Shown: one piece after another, positions 34,850-44,763 of the stretch | Layout: every line of letters starts with the position of its first letter | How positions within the stretch are numbered: the stretch's first letter is position 1 | From: Pisolithus tinctorius | Taxonomy: Eukaryota; Basidiomycota; Agaricomycetes; Boletales; Pisolithaceae | Assembly (NCBI GenBank): GCA_024663395.1 | Contig: JANFAH010000003.1 | Coordinates: 372,001-436,000, forward strand | Length of the DNA: 64,000 nt | Direction of reading: 5' to 3' | Program-made: the position numbers and the translations under genes | The notes under the pieces: generated by a model | The model's input: the letters and a program-made list of their open reading frames with translations, nothing else | Database searches by the model: none | What the model was told of the DNA's origin: nothing

Positions 34850-35518
34850 TGTTATGCTGACGACTCGTATCGTGCCACAAATCGAGTGCAATGAAGCACA
34901 AGCACGTGACTGCGTGAGAGTGGCGCGTAATTTAACTTCACTAGCGACGGGACACCAGTCTTGGCCAACCAAAGTCGTACTGGCGAGTCCTTGTTGGTAC
35001 AATGCGCAGAGCTAAGGGTGGTTGCAAAGTAGATTTCGAATGGGGGACCAGTACGATACATGCGGGTTTATATACGTATGTACAGTACTGCGGGCCAAAC
35101 ATTTGAATACTCGTATAGTCATTCACCCGAGTCCGAACAAGGCAAGATGGAGTCATTGCGATGCGGGCGCAAGGGTAGCCGGCTATGCGAGAGGGATTAA
35201 ACGTAAATCTAAACAAGGGACTAACCGCGTATATGTGAAACAGGTGGAGCGTTCACCCGGGGTGAACGCGTCACGTGACTGCGTGGATCAGGGCCACCAG
35301 CGGATCACGGAGGGAAGTGGAAGCAGACGTAATGTCCGGATATGGTACAATGCGGGGTTGACAGGGGTCAACCATAAAAGGAAACAGAAAGGGGAAACAT
35401 ATGGAACGCAAGACAAAGGTCTTGCGAAAGGCAAAGGGAACGTCCCCTGAGGCAGGACGGCGCGCGAATGGGTTACGTAAGTGTCTGCGAAAGGGAGAAA
35501 TGTGAGTGCAGTGTAACA
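34850..35518 (-). repeat. Gyp-E 3' LTR
   Basis: 669 bp, the partner of 42290-42958. A GTTTATATACG TATA-like box lies near 35067. Preceded on the sense strand by the polypurine tract at 35519-35534. Confidence 0.95.
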
Positions 35519-35534
35519 TCACCCCCCCCTCAAG
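35519..35534 (-). promoter_or_regulatory. Gyp-E 3' polypurine tract
   Basis: The sense strand reads CTTGAGGGGGGGGTGA directly before the 3' LTR (plus-strand-DNA primer site). The same 16 bases recur at 38597-38612. Confidence 0.75.
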
Positions 35535-35593
35535 GCCTGAGGTCCTCCGAAGGCGGATAGAGACCTTGCTGTACCCAGGAGCGGATTTCCAAG

Positions 35594-37048
35594 TTAGTTG
35601 CCACCACGAGCTGGGCAGTTAGATGACCAATGTCCAAGGCATGAACATCGGTAGCAGGCGAACTGATGGAGGGGATGCTGCCAATTGACGGGAACAAGCC
35701 CACCAAGTTCTCTTTTGCTGAGGGCGGAGATAGGTACAGGGACGAAGGGAGTTGCTGGTAGAGCTCTTGATGTCTGAGTAGCGTTAAAGATGGCTCTTCC
35801 AGCGGCGTCACCTCGGGCCTGGGCGAAGAAGTCAAGCCAGTTGCGGGGCGATCCGTTGAACGGGACAGATGCAAGTGAATTGGCGATGGCCTGGAAATGT
35901 TCTTGACCCTGGCCCGGTATAATCTTCTCCCAGCAATCGCGACACCTCTGCTCGACATCTCTGACAGCCTCTCCACCTCCTCCGGGTCCATGTTGTGTCG
36001 TCCCTCCGAGACGGGTTTCTTCTCCCACGACCTTCCATGCTTCCTCTTGGTCAGGGTCCAAAGGTAGGCCTGATCCTCCAGACGCTGCTTGACACGTCGG
36101 AGGGAGGAGCCCATGGACCACGATGTCGACGGGGGTTCGGTCGAGGAAGGCTCGAAAGGAAGAGATGAGGGATGGGCCGTAGTCTTTGTGGACGATCTTG
36201 ACGACGGCCTCTTGGGTTTTCAGGGTCTCCTGGAGGATTGCAGAGTTGGCCTTGTCGATGTTTTCGTACGTATGCGCTTCGAAACTCCCTTCTGCCGTAG
36301 CCACCTGGTCGTGAACTCGCTTACCGATCACTTCTGAGCTTCTGAAGATCTTAGACAGCACCCGTAGATGCTCGTGACGTTCTCCTGCTCTCCATCCGTG
36401 TGATTCCCACCGCTCGAAGTCGTTAAGCAGCCGCACGTAACCGAGGAAGATGCTTGCCTCGGGAGCCACCCATCTGCCTGTGGAGGGGGCTGCGGGAACG
36501 ACTGTGGGGGCCGAGAGACCGGCCGGTGCGACGGAAGGTGCTGGAGCGGATGGGCCAGCATGAGGGAGCGGGGAGGGGGATCTGTAACCGGCTTGGGAGA
36601 GAGGAGGGGTGTTGCAGGCTCGGTAAGTGGGGTCATAGCGAGGCTCGGATGGCCCTGAGTGAGCCTTGGACTTTCCCTTGCAGGCATCCTTGCGAGCTCG
36701 TTGCATAGCGGGGACCGAGCAGATGACCAGGTACGGGTATGGGCGCGTGGCGGAGGTGACGGAGTCGTGAGGGGGTTGGTAGGTACTGCCATGTGAGGAG
36801 TTGGCGGATACTGCAGGGGATACGGTGCATACTGCTCCGGGGGAGCATACTGGTGGTTCTGAGAGGCGAGGTGGGGAGCTGTCATTGCGATAGAAGTAGG
36901 GATGGGAAGGGTCATAGGGTTCGTCGATGTCAGCATGGAAGTCATTATCGAAGTAGTCTGAGCCGGGGTTTTCAGTGTTAGGGGTGTAGGACATAGCGGG
37001 TTCAGAGGTTGTGGACGCGCTTGTACTCCACGAGAACCTCTGGGGCAT
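35594..37048 (-). CDS. Gyp-E ORF3: CCHC zinc-knuckle protein after integrase
   Basis: A 484-codon sense ORF with no stop, starting at 37048 and overlapping the end of pol (stop at 37002) by 47 nt in another frame; an alternative start, MSYTPNTENPG, lies near 36991. Order seen: acidic Tyr/Pro/Ser N-part, a small basic patch (MQRARKDACKGKSK), Pro/Ala-rich stretch, then a helical middle with FERWESHGWRAGERHEH, a segment ending IVHGLLPP and another with NWLDFFAQARGDA. The C-terminus carries a retroviral-type knuckle CYRCSCLGHWSSNC (CX2CX4HX4C). No signal peptide or membrane segment, so it is not env-like. It could be a second RNA-binding, Gag-like protein or a captured gene; its function is unknown. 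It survived without TGA damage while gag and pol did not. Confidence 0.75.
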   Translation of the reverse strand: MPQRFSWSTSASTTSEPAMSYTPNTENPGSDYFDNDFHADIDEPYDPSHPYFYRNDSSPPRLSEPPVCSPGAVCTVSPAVSANSSHGSTYQPPHDSVTSATRPYPYLVICSVPAMQRARKDACKGKSKAHSGPSEPRYDPTYRACNTPPLSQAGYRSPSPLPHAGPSAPAPSVAPAGLSAPTVVPAAPSTGRWVAPEASIFLGYVRLLNDFERWESHGWRAGERHEHLRVLSKIFRSSEVIGKRVHDQVATAEGSFEAHTYENIDKANSAILQETLKTQEAVVKIVHKDYGPSLISSFRAFLDRTPVDIVVHGLLPPTCQAASGGSGLPLDPDQEEAWKVVGEETRLGGTTQHGPGGGGEAVRDVEQRCRDCWEKIIPGQGQEHFQAIANSLASVPFNGSPRNWLDFFAQARGDAAGRAIFNATQTSRALPATPFVPVPISALSKRELGGLVPVNWQHPLHQFACYRCSCLGHWSSNCPARGGN

Positions 37049-40000
37049 TTATAAGGTTGTCCTCGCTCTCCCAGCTGTTCTGGGAATGCGGGTAGCCAAG
37101 CCACTTGACAAGGTAGAGGTACTTTTGCTGCAGGGTTGCACCGGGCTCTTTAGATGACGATTTGACTTTGCGCACACGTTTGTGCTTAAGTACAGCTTCG
37201 ACCTCCCATTCGTTCTCGTCTCCTACCAATTCTGGTGGAGGCGGGGGTTGTGCCGGGCCATACTCGCTCGTCTTGACGAAAGGGGTAAGCTTTGACGCGT
37301 GGAAGACGGGGTGTACCCACCAGCTAGGGGGTAGCTGCAGCTTGTAGGCGACCGGGCTGATCTGTTCGGAAATTACAAATGGGCCATGGCGTCGGGGTGC
37401 AAGCTTCTTTGATGGAACATCCCTTTTTAGGTCAGAAGCGTCAAGCCAAACCTTATCTCCTTCGGAGAACTCCGTATAGCTTCCTTTTGATCGGGCTTTC
37501 ATCAACTCCTGCGCTTCCTTATGAGTGATTATCGTGGCATCCCGATTGGCGGCCAACTGCTCGAGTCGATCCCCTGCGAGTGACCCCTGTGGGGGTTGTC
37601 CCATAGGGTAGGGAGCGGGGTCGAAGCCGTACATGAGCGAGTAAGGCGATTGGTTGTGGGATGAGTGCACACGCGAATTATGTGCCATTTGTGTGTCAGG
37701 GAGTTTTGTGTGCCAGTTGTGGGGATCCGTATCCACGTACATGCGGAGGTAGGTTCCGACCTCTTGGTTTACAGGTTTGGCTTTGCCATTGGTCTGTGGA
37801 TGGTATGCGGTGGAGGCCTTCAATTCGATTCCGAGGGCTCGGTAGAGGTCCCTTGTGAAGGCGGAGACGAATTGAGGTCTGCGGTCCGAGATAACAGCTT
37901 CCAGAACGCCCCAGTGTGGGTAGACATAGGCATGGTACAGATCAGCTATGCCAACGCTGTCTACAGTTTTAGTAGTTGGCAAGAAGAACGCGCCTTTGGT
38001 GAGTCCCTGATCTACGATGGTGAGGATAGAGTCGTACTTGCCACCAGACAGGGGCAAGTCGGTAACCAGATCCATCGAGATCTGTTTAAAGGGGAAGGGG
38101 TTCTTTGCTACATCATGCGGGGTGATCGGGGGCGTGGTCGGATGCATGTTGACCTTGTTGGCTTGGCACGAAGGGCAACCCTTGCAGTAGTTCCGGATGG
38201 ACTGGTACATGCCAGGCCACCAGACATATTTATTCATTTTCTTCGTCATTGCTTTTACTCCGGGATGCCCGAAGGCGGGGGTATCGTGGTACTGCCGAAG
38301 GACGTCTTGGTGGACCGGTTCCGGTACGAAGATCCTTCTTCCCTTTCTTCTGACTCCATCAGACCCTTCTGTTGTTTCCGGAGTGGAGAGGGATGCGGAG
38401 GCCTTTTTCACCTCCTGGTACAGGTCAGCATTGAGCTGGAACACGCGGCCTTTACCTTTCTGAACCTTTGACTTCTCCTCAGGTGGGCATTCAGCAGGTT
38501 CCGGTTCCTTGAAAGAGACCTTTCGGACAGGCGGGGGAGGCATGGGGGCCTCGGGAACAGTCCGATCGATCTTGAAAAGGGAAACAACAGGGGGTCTCAC
38601 CCCCCCCTCAAGCCAAACGGCCTTCGGAAGTAGGGTGGAGACGGTTTCCGGTTTGGCATTGAAATCCGAGCGGCGTGAGAGGGTATCAGCGGCAGAATTT
38701 TTGGTTCCCACGATGTGGACGAACTGTAGCGGGTACTCCTGTAGGGTAGCTTGCCAGCGGGCTTGTCGAGCTGTAAGCTTTTGTGGCTGTGCGTAGTACG
38801 TGATATTCTGGTGGTCTGTATAGACCCGAGTCGGTTCCGGCGGGGACAGGAGGTAAGGGCGCCACTGTTTAAGGGCGCGCATTACCGCGAGCATTTCCAG
38901 GTCGTAGACCTGATAGTTCTGTTCCGCTCCGGTCAGCGACTGAGACATATACGCACAGGGGTGAAGTGTCCCTGAGTCATCGGCTTGCGACAGGACAGCA
39001 CCGGTGCCGAGTTTCGAGGCATCGGTGTGGAGTACAAAGGGCTTCCGGAGGTCCAGAAGACAAAGAACTGGTTTGGACGAGAGGGCCCTTTTGAGAGCCT
39101 CGAAGGCTGAGCTTTGCTCCTGGCCCCAGGTCCATTTTGCACTTTTCTTAGAGAGGTCGTGCAGTGGGCGGGCGGTCTGCGAAAAGCCGGAAATGAACTG
39201 CCAGTAGAAGTTGCAGAAGCCTAGGAAGGACCGAAGTTCCTTGAGAGTCGTTGGCGTGGGCCATGTTTTGATGGCTTCGATTTTAATTTCCGACAGTTCG
39301 TATTGACCCTGACGGATCACGAACCCCAAGAATTCTATTTCTTTGACTTCGAAGGTACACTTCTTCAACTTTAGGCGCAGGTGTTCCTTGGAGGCAATTT
39401 GCAGGAAGCGACGGACCGCTTCACGAAGACCTTCTCTGGTTTTTGAGTGTACAGTGACATCATCCATAAAGATGACAGCTTTTCTCTCGTTCTTGAGTTC
39501 TCTGAACGTGTGGTCCATGTATCTTTGGAAGGTAGGCGGTGAATTGCACTGCCCAAAGAACATCACCGTTGGTTCGAACAATCCTCTAGGGGTTATGAAT
39601 GCCCCTTTCCACTTGTCTCCTTCCTTTACCCTTATATTGGTGAAGCCCCAGCGGACATCGAACTTGGCGAAGTAGCGAGAGCCAGCAAGTTCGTCCAGCA
39701 GGGTCTTGACATCGGGGAGCGGGTACGAGTCGACGATGGTGTGAGAGTTTAGGTACCGGTAGTCTTGGATGAGTCTTCTTTTCCTGTCCTTCTTTCCTAC
39801 GAAAAAGACAGGGGCTGCCTGCGAAGATTTCGAGGGGCGGATTTTTCCACATTTGAGATTCTCGTTGATGAACTCGTCAAGGCCTTTGAGTTCGTCGAGA
39901 GAGAGAGGATATATAGCTCCCTTCTTCGGTTGGAAGCCAGGCTTCAATCGTATTTCGTGGTCAAGGAAACCACGGTGTGGCGGAAGAGGGATTTCTTCTT

Positions 40001-40640
40001 CGGAGAAGACTACTGAGAAGTCCCGATATTCCGAAGGCAAATCAACTTCTGCTTGTACGTGAGAAGCTTCAAGTTTCGTAGAAATGGACATGTGGGTTAT
40101 CTTTACGGTCCTGGCAAAGTCGGTTCCGCAGACGCGATTCTTCTTGTCAAGGCCATGGTCGAGTTCCCCCCAACCAATCAGCTTTCTGGAGGTCCAGCTG
40201 ATGATGGGGTTGTGTTCTTTGAGCCAAGGCATTCCAAGGAGGAGGGACTCCCAATTTCCGAGCTTGAGGACGTACGTGTGGATGCGCATGGTCTTTCCCC
40301 AGATCTTGGCTTTGAAGGAAGCGATGTGGGTGACCCAATCTCCGGTCCTGCCTTTGTAGCTTCTGGACTCCCATGGGCAGGCAATTTTGCATGTCGGGAT
40401 TTCATACTTCTCGACTATTGCCAGATCGATGATATTTGTTTCGGCGCCCGAGTCGAGGATGGTTCGGACGGTAGCGTTTTGTCAGTCGACGAGGTAAGCG
40501 AAACCAGCGATAGAAGTGATTGACATATCTTGTTCGTAATCATACACTTTCTCGGTCTCTATCTTAGCCTCTACTTTCCGGGATACTATGGGCTCTCTTC
40601 CTGACGCTACACCAGGGGAGCCTTTCAAAAATCCAGTTGA
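37002..40640 (-). pseudogene. Gyp-E protease, RT, RNase H, integrase and chromodomain
   Basis: One frame, broken only by TGA at 40482-40484; from 40289 it is open for 1095 codons. Protease: TILDSGAETNIIDL. RT: LIQDYRYLNSHTIVDSYPLP, FAKFDVRWGFTNIRV and VIFMDDVTVHSK (FMDD). RNase H: VLHTDASKLGTGAVLSQAD. Integrase: zinc domain YHDTPAFGHPG and CKGCPSCQANK; Asp in SMDLVTDLP, ISDRRPQF; but the Glu box reads NGKAKPVNQ where relatives read TER, so the catalytic Glu is Lys. The C-terminus is a chromodomain (EWEVEAVLKHKRVRK, KYLYLVKWLGYPHSQNSWES), which in chromoviruses guides insertion to modified histones. Pol lies in the -1 frame relative to Gag. Confidence 0.93.
38597..38612 (-). promoter_or_regulatory. 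Gyp-E internal (central) polypurine tract candidate
   Basis: An exact 16-base copy of the 3' polypurine tract (sense CTTGAGGGGGGGGTGA) within pol, encoding LEGGV between RNase H and integrase. It could prime a second plus-strand start as central PPTs do in lentiviruses and Ty1. Confidence 0.45.
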
Positions 40641-42106
40641 CCTTTCGGTCCACCGTCATCTGTGGGTTCGTCATTCTCCCCACAGTAGTTGTCTGTCGGT
40701 TCTGAATCTTCCTCCTCTTCAGAATTCTTGTCAACCTCCTCGAGCATTGCCAGGATGCGAGTGCAGAATTTCTGGGCCGAGGAAGACCTACCGCTTGTTG
40801 CAGATGAGGGGCACTTAGACTTCATGTGCCCTGTCTTACCGCATCCATAACAGGTAGGAGCTTCGCTCTGTGATCAGACCTTAGATTTCCGATCAACATC
40901 CATGGCATAAGGGTCTCGGTGCGGAGTCTTCGGAAATGAAGAAGACGACTTTGATCCGTGAGAAGTTTGTTCTTGCTTCCACAAGTAGGATCGGTCCTGG
41001 AAAGTTGCCTTTCCAGAGAAGACCTTTAAGGTGGCCATAGCCGCGCACGCTGAGGTAGCTTGTCGGATCCAGTCTTCTACCGTGTCGGGCTTGGGGCCTG
41101 ACATGAGGATCCATTTGTTGACTTCCTCGTTAAGGCCTTTACCGAAGAACACGGCCGCGGTGGCGTCCTTGGTAGAGATCTGGGCCTTGTTGAGGCAGTT
41201 GCGGAAATCGGCGATATACTTGTCGAGGGATCAGTCTCCTTGACGGATGGCTGACAGGTAGATTAGCGCTGTGGCTTTGGCGTCCCCTACTTGGAAGGTT
41301 TCTTTTAATTTAGCGATGAACTCATCCCAGCCATCGAAGATTTTGAGATCGCCGAGTACCGTGGTATTTTCATTGACATAGGCCTCTGCAAAGGTGTGGG
41401 CTGAACCACTGCCCATATAAGAAAGGGCGAAGGCGATTTTGGACTGATCTTCATAGTAGATATGTTCATTGGTGGCGAGGTAGAGTTTGACGCTGCTCAA
41501 CCAGGCAGAGAAGTCCTGGTGTGCCCCGGTGTACGAGAAGGGTTTGTTTAAGCCAATTTCTTTCAGTCCGCTCCCCCTAGAGTCGCGATCCTTTCCTTTC
41601 TCCTCGGATCCTCAGGGAGGGCCTTTAGGCTTTTCCACATCTCGGTGAAACAGGGACTTGTAGAAGTGCGCAGCCATTTCAGGGGTTACCTTACTCTGAC
41701 CAGCGAAGGGGTCCTGGAGCGAAAGCTCCGCGGTTTGGTGAGCGAGTTCTTCTGCCATCGGGTCGGCGGAAGCTGGTATGTAGATATCGGTAGAAGAGTC
41801 GGAGTGTAAGGGGTCCGCTGGTCTGGCTGGCCTTTGAGTTTCAACAATATCTGAGCCGAGAGGCTCTGGGTTTCGGTACGAGGTAAAGTTGACTGGTGAG
41901 GTCGATTCTGCCGCTTGCCCAAGTTGGGGCCTTACTGGCGGGTCTTCAAGACCTACACAGGGTTTGGGTGTGTCGATTGAAGGGTGACGAATAAGTGGTC
42001 TCGCTTGGAGAACCTCTTTTCCTTTTCTGGACGGTATGGGAGGTTTGAACGAGGAGGCTGCTGATGGAGGCCTCCTACTTCCTTCTTCTTGGCGGTGTGA
42101 AGACAT
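40625..42106 (-). pseudogene. Gyp-E Gag
   Basis: A single frame from MSSHRQEEGSRRP (42106) to a TGA at 40625-40627, broken only by TGA at 41612-41614, 41231-41233 and 40874-40876, all explicable as CGA-to-TGA. The Gag core has FSAWLSSVKLYLATNEHIYY, a segment with FDGWDEFIAKLKETF and a tail motif with DPYAMDVDRKSKV. After the third TGA lies the knuckle CYGCGKTGHMKSKC, then an acidic tail. At the end, GATTTTTGA lets a -1 slip on the T run enter the pol frame (GFLKGSPG), a plausible programmed frameshift. Confidence 0.85.
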
Positions 42107-42289
42107 GTTGACAAAGGGGAAGTTAGTGCCGAAGGTTAGGGGCTAGCTCACTGATATTAGACCAGTGGTTCCTGATGAAGTGGCGGGAGGTGGACGTTTT
42201 GCAGGCTATTTTGCCTAGCAAGGATTTCAGTCCACAGGTATCCGAAGGGTAATCCAGGCTTTGATGTGTCCGGGTGATTCGAAATCTTC

Positions 42290-42958
42290 TGTTATGCCGA
42301 CGACTCGTATCGTGCCACGAATCGAGTGCGATGAAGCACAAGCACGTGACTGCGTGAGAGTGGCGCGTAATTTAACTTCACTAACGACGGGACACCAGTC
42401 TTGGCCAACCAAAGTCGTACTGGTGAGTCCTTGTTGGTACAATGCACAGAGCTAAGGGTGGTTGCAAAGTAGATTTCGAATGGGGGACCAGTACGATACA
42501 TGCGGGTTTATATACGTATGTACAGTACTGTGGGCCAAACATTTGAATACTCGTATAGTCGTTCACCCGAGTCCAAACAAGGCAAGACGGAGTCATTGCG
42601 ATGCGGGCGCAAGGGTAGCCGGCTATGCGAGAGGGATTAAACGTAAATCTAAACAAGGGACTAACCGCGTATATGTGAAACAGGTGGAGCGTTCACCCAG
42701 GGTGAACGCGTCACGTGACCGCGTGGATCAGGGCCACCAGCGGATCACGGAGGGAAGTGGAAGCAGACGTAATGTCCGGATATGGTACAACACGGGGTTG
42801 ACAGGGGTCAACCATAAAAGGAAACAGAAAGGGGAAACATACGGAACGCAAGACAAAGGTCTTGCGAAAGGCAAAGGGAATGTCCCCTGAGGCAGGACGG
42901 CACGCGAACGGGTTACGTAAGTGTCTGCAAAAGGGAGAAATGTGAGCGCAGCGTAACA
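42290..42958 (-). repeat. Gyp-E 5' LTR
   Basis: 669 bp; retains more CpG at some sites and fewer at others than the 34850 copy, so both copies have decayed independently. Followed by TSD GAACG. Confidence 0.95.
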
Positions 42959-42963
42959 GAACG

Positions 42964-44446
42964 GCTGAATCCTGTATAGATATGGCATTCAGAGGTTGTA
43001 AGTCATGAACAAGGCGCAGAGATTTTCCATCCTTCTTGACTACACAGAACCATTTCGAGCAATAGGATGAAGTAGAAGGTTCGCAGACACCTGTGGAAAT
43101 CTTTTCTTTGATTATGCCAATGACGTCACGAAAAATGGCAGGAGGTATGGGGATATTCTGCTCGACCCAGGGTTTGTGGGCTAGCGGGGGTATCTTCAGC
43201 GGTGGAAACATATCTTCTTGGAAGGTTCCTCTTTCTGAGGCATCCCAAGCGAAGGCAGTCTCATGTGTCTTGACTAGCCATCGTACCAGATTTAACTCTG
43301 TGGGCCAAAGGAACTTCAAAGGGTCCAGATCAAGCTCGTCAGCCCTTTCCTGGGTGAACCTGGAGCCTGGCACGAATGGAGGAGGATGAGTAGGTAATAC
43401 AGGTAAGTCTGCGAGAGGATCTCCAGCCTCCCGATGCTCTACCCAGAATTCCACAGGCATTGATGTTGGTACAGGCCTGACCTTCTTTGCTACAGGTTTG
43501 TATTTTAAGATATGAAGGATGGGATCGAACTGGTAAGTAGAATGTAAGGCTGAAATTGTCAGTGGTGAAACAGTAGTGCTAGTAGAACATAAGAAAGGGT
43601 CATTCAAAGAAATGGAACTAGAATCAAATGGGTCAACTGGGGGTGTACTGTTGCTTTGTAAATCATAGAGCAATGCTGCAGCGGGATTTTGGGTAGTATC
43701 TGTAGAGAAAAGAGAAGCCAGCTTCGAAGGTAACAAGGGAGAATCAGAAATGTAGAGCGAACACACAGAGAAAACGTTATCATGGCCTCCTTGCAATCTA
43801 AACAAGTCATCGACCGACACTAAAAACCCTGCTCAGGTTGTTTCATGTGGCGACGCATCTCCTTGCATGCAAAGTAGTCTTCTTCATCTTCGGAATTTAT
43901 GAACTGTGGAAGAGGCTGTAGTCTGTTTCGAGGGCGCATCGGAATTAATACCTGTCTTCCCATGTTAGGATCATGAATCTCTAGGGACTGTTCCCCATTG
44001 GGGAAATCTCGTAGGATGCTGGTGAGCAGACAGAAGAAGGGTCACCTGAGAAGTAGATCAAATGGAGCATGATCAACGACCTGAATTTGGAGGTGCGCTT
44101 TGATATTCCCTATGTGCAAGGACACGTTCTCTATGACACCTAGAGTACTTTCTTTGGATTGGTTAGCAGCTTCGAGAGTCATGCTCATGTCAGAACGAAG
44201 AGGAGCCCCTAAGGCCTCCCATAGTTCACGACACAAGGCTACCACCTGACAACCACTGTCCAGAATGCATTCGATGTGGAGTTTGTTCATTAAGATGCCA
44301 TCGACAGCATGTAAGGGGGCAGTAGTGAGGCCTACACACTTCCCTTCGATGTCTCTGACCCAGAATTGTTCATAGGATGCCCAGGTAGGTGACACCACAG
44401 CTTCTGACGCCATTTCCAGGCTCCCAATCATTATCTTCTTCGTCAC
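42964..44446 (-). pseudogene. Gyp-C protease and RT N-terminal part
   Basis: Protease: IECILDSGCQVVALCRELW (DSG intact) in 44446-44042, ending DLLLR. Then, after a degraded stretch (44041-43821), the frame 43820-42964 gives the linker YKPVAKKVRPVPTSMP, RFTQERADELDLDPLKFLWP, EDMFPPLKIPPLAHKPWVEQ and the start of RT with VVKKDGKSLRLVHDLQPLNA, up to IQDSAV where Gyp-E inserted. It continues at 34849 as PPFIDSIAEAFACHSIYGI. The linker is shared with Gyp-A and Gyp-B. Confidence 0.85.
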
Positions 44447-44763
44447 AGCCAGTTCTCGGACCTGCTACAAATCTCCGGGCTGACAGCAAGGAGGTCTTTG
44501 GTAGAGATTTCCATCTTCGCTTCTAAGACTTGGTTTACGAGACATCTGGTAGCAGCCACTTCATCGAAACTGCTCTGGTATCGAAATTGGGGTGAGGGAA
44601 TTGTTGTAGGCTTAGATTTCCTGGAATCTGTGGGATTAGAGACGGCTGGAGTTTTACTAACGGTTGGGTTCTCTGTAACATGGACAGGATCGTTTGGAAC
44701 AGAATTAATGACTGGCCTGGGGGCGGATGATGCATTAGCAGGTGCTGGACTTGTCGCAGGGTT

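Larger units (their letters stand above)
34850..42958 (-). mobile_element. Gyp-E: chromodomain Ty3/Gypsy element with a third ORF
   Basis: An 8109-bp element with 669-bp LTRs (34850-35518 and 42290-42958) starting TGTTATGC and ending GTAACA, and a perfect 5-bp TSD GAACG (34845-34849 and 42959-42963). Minus-strand order: 5' LTR, Gag with CCHC knuckle, protease, RT, RNase H, integrase with C-terminal chromodomain, then ORF3 with another CCHC knuckle, polypurine tract and 3' LTR. I count about 22 differences between the LTRs, all transitions and all but one at CpG. It is the youngest large insertion in this nest, with damage limited to a few TGA codons and point changes. Confidence 0.95.

Noticed and set aside
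37665..38471. 268-codon plus-strand ORF within Gyp-E pol
   Set aside because: Antisense shadow of a 1095-codon integrase/RT frame with many recognised motifs; no domain of its own.
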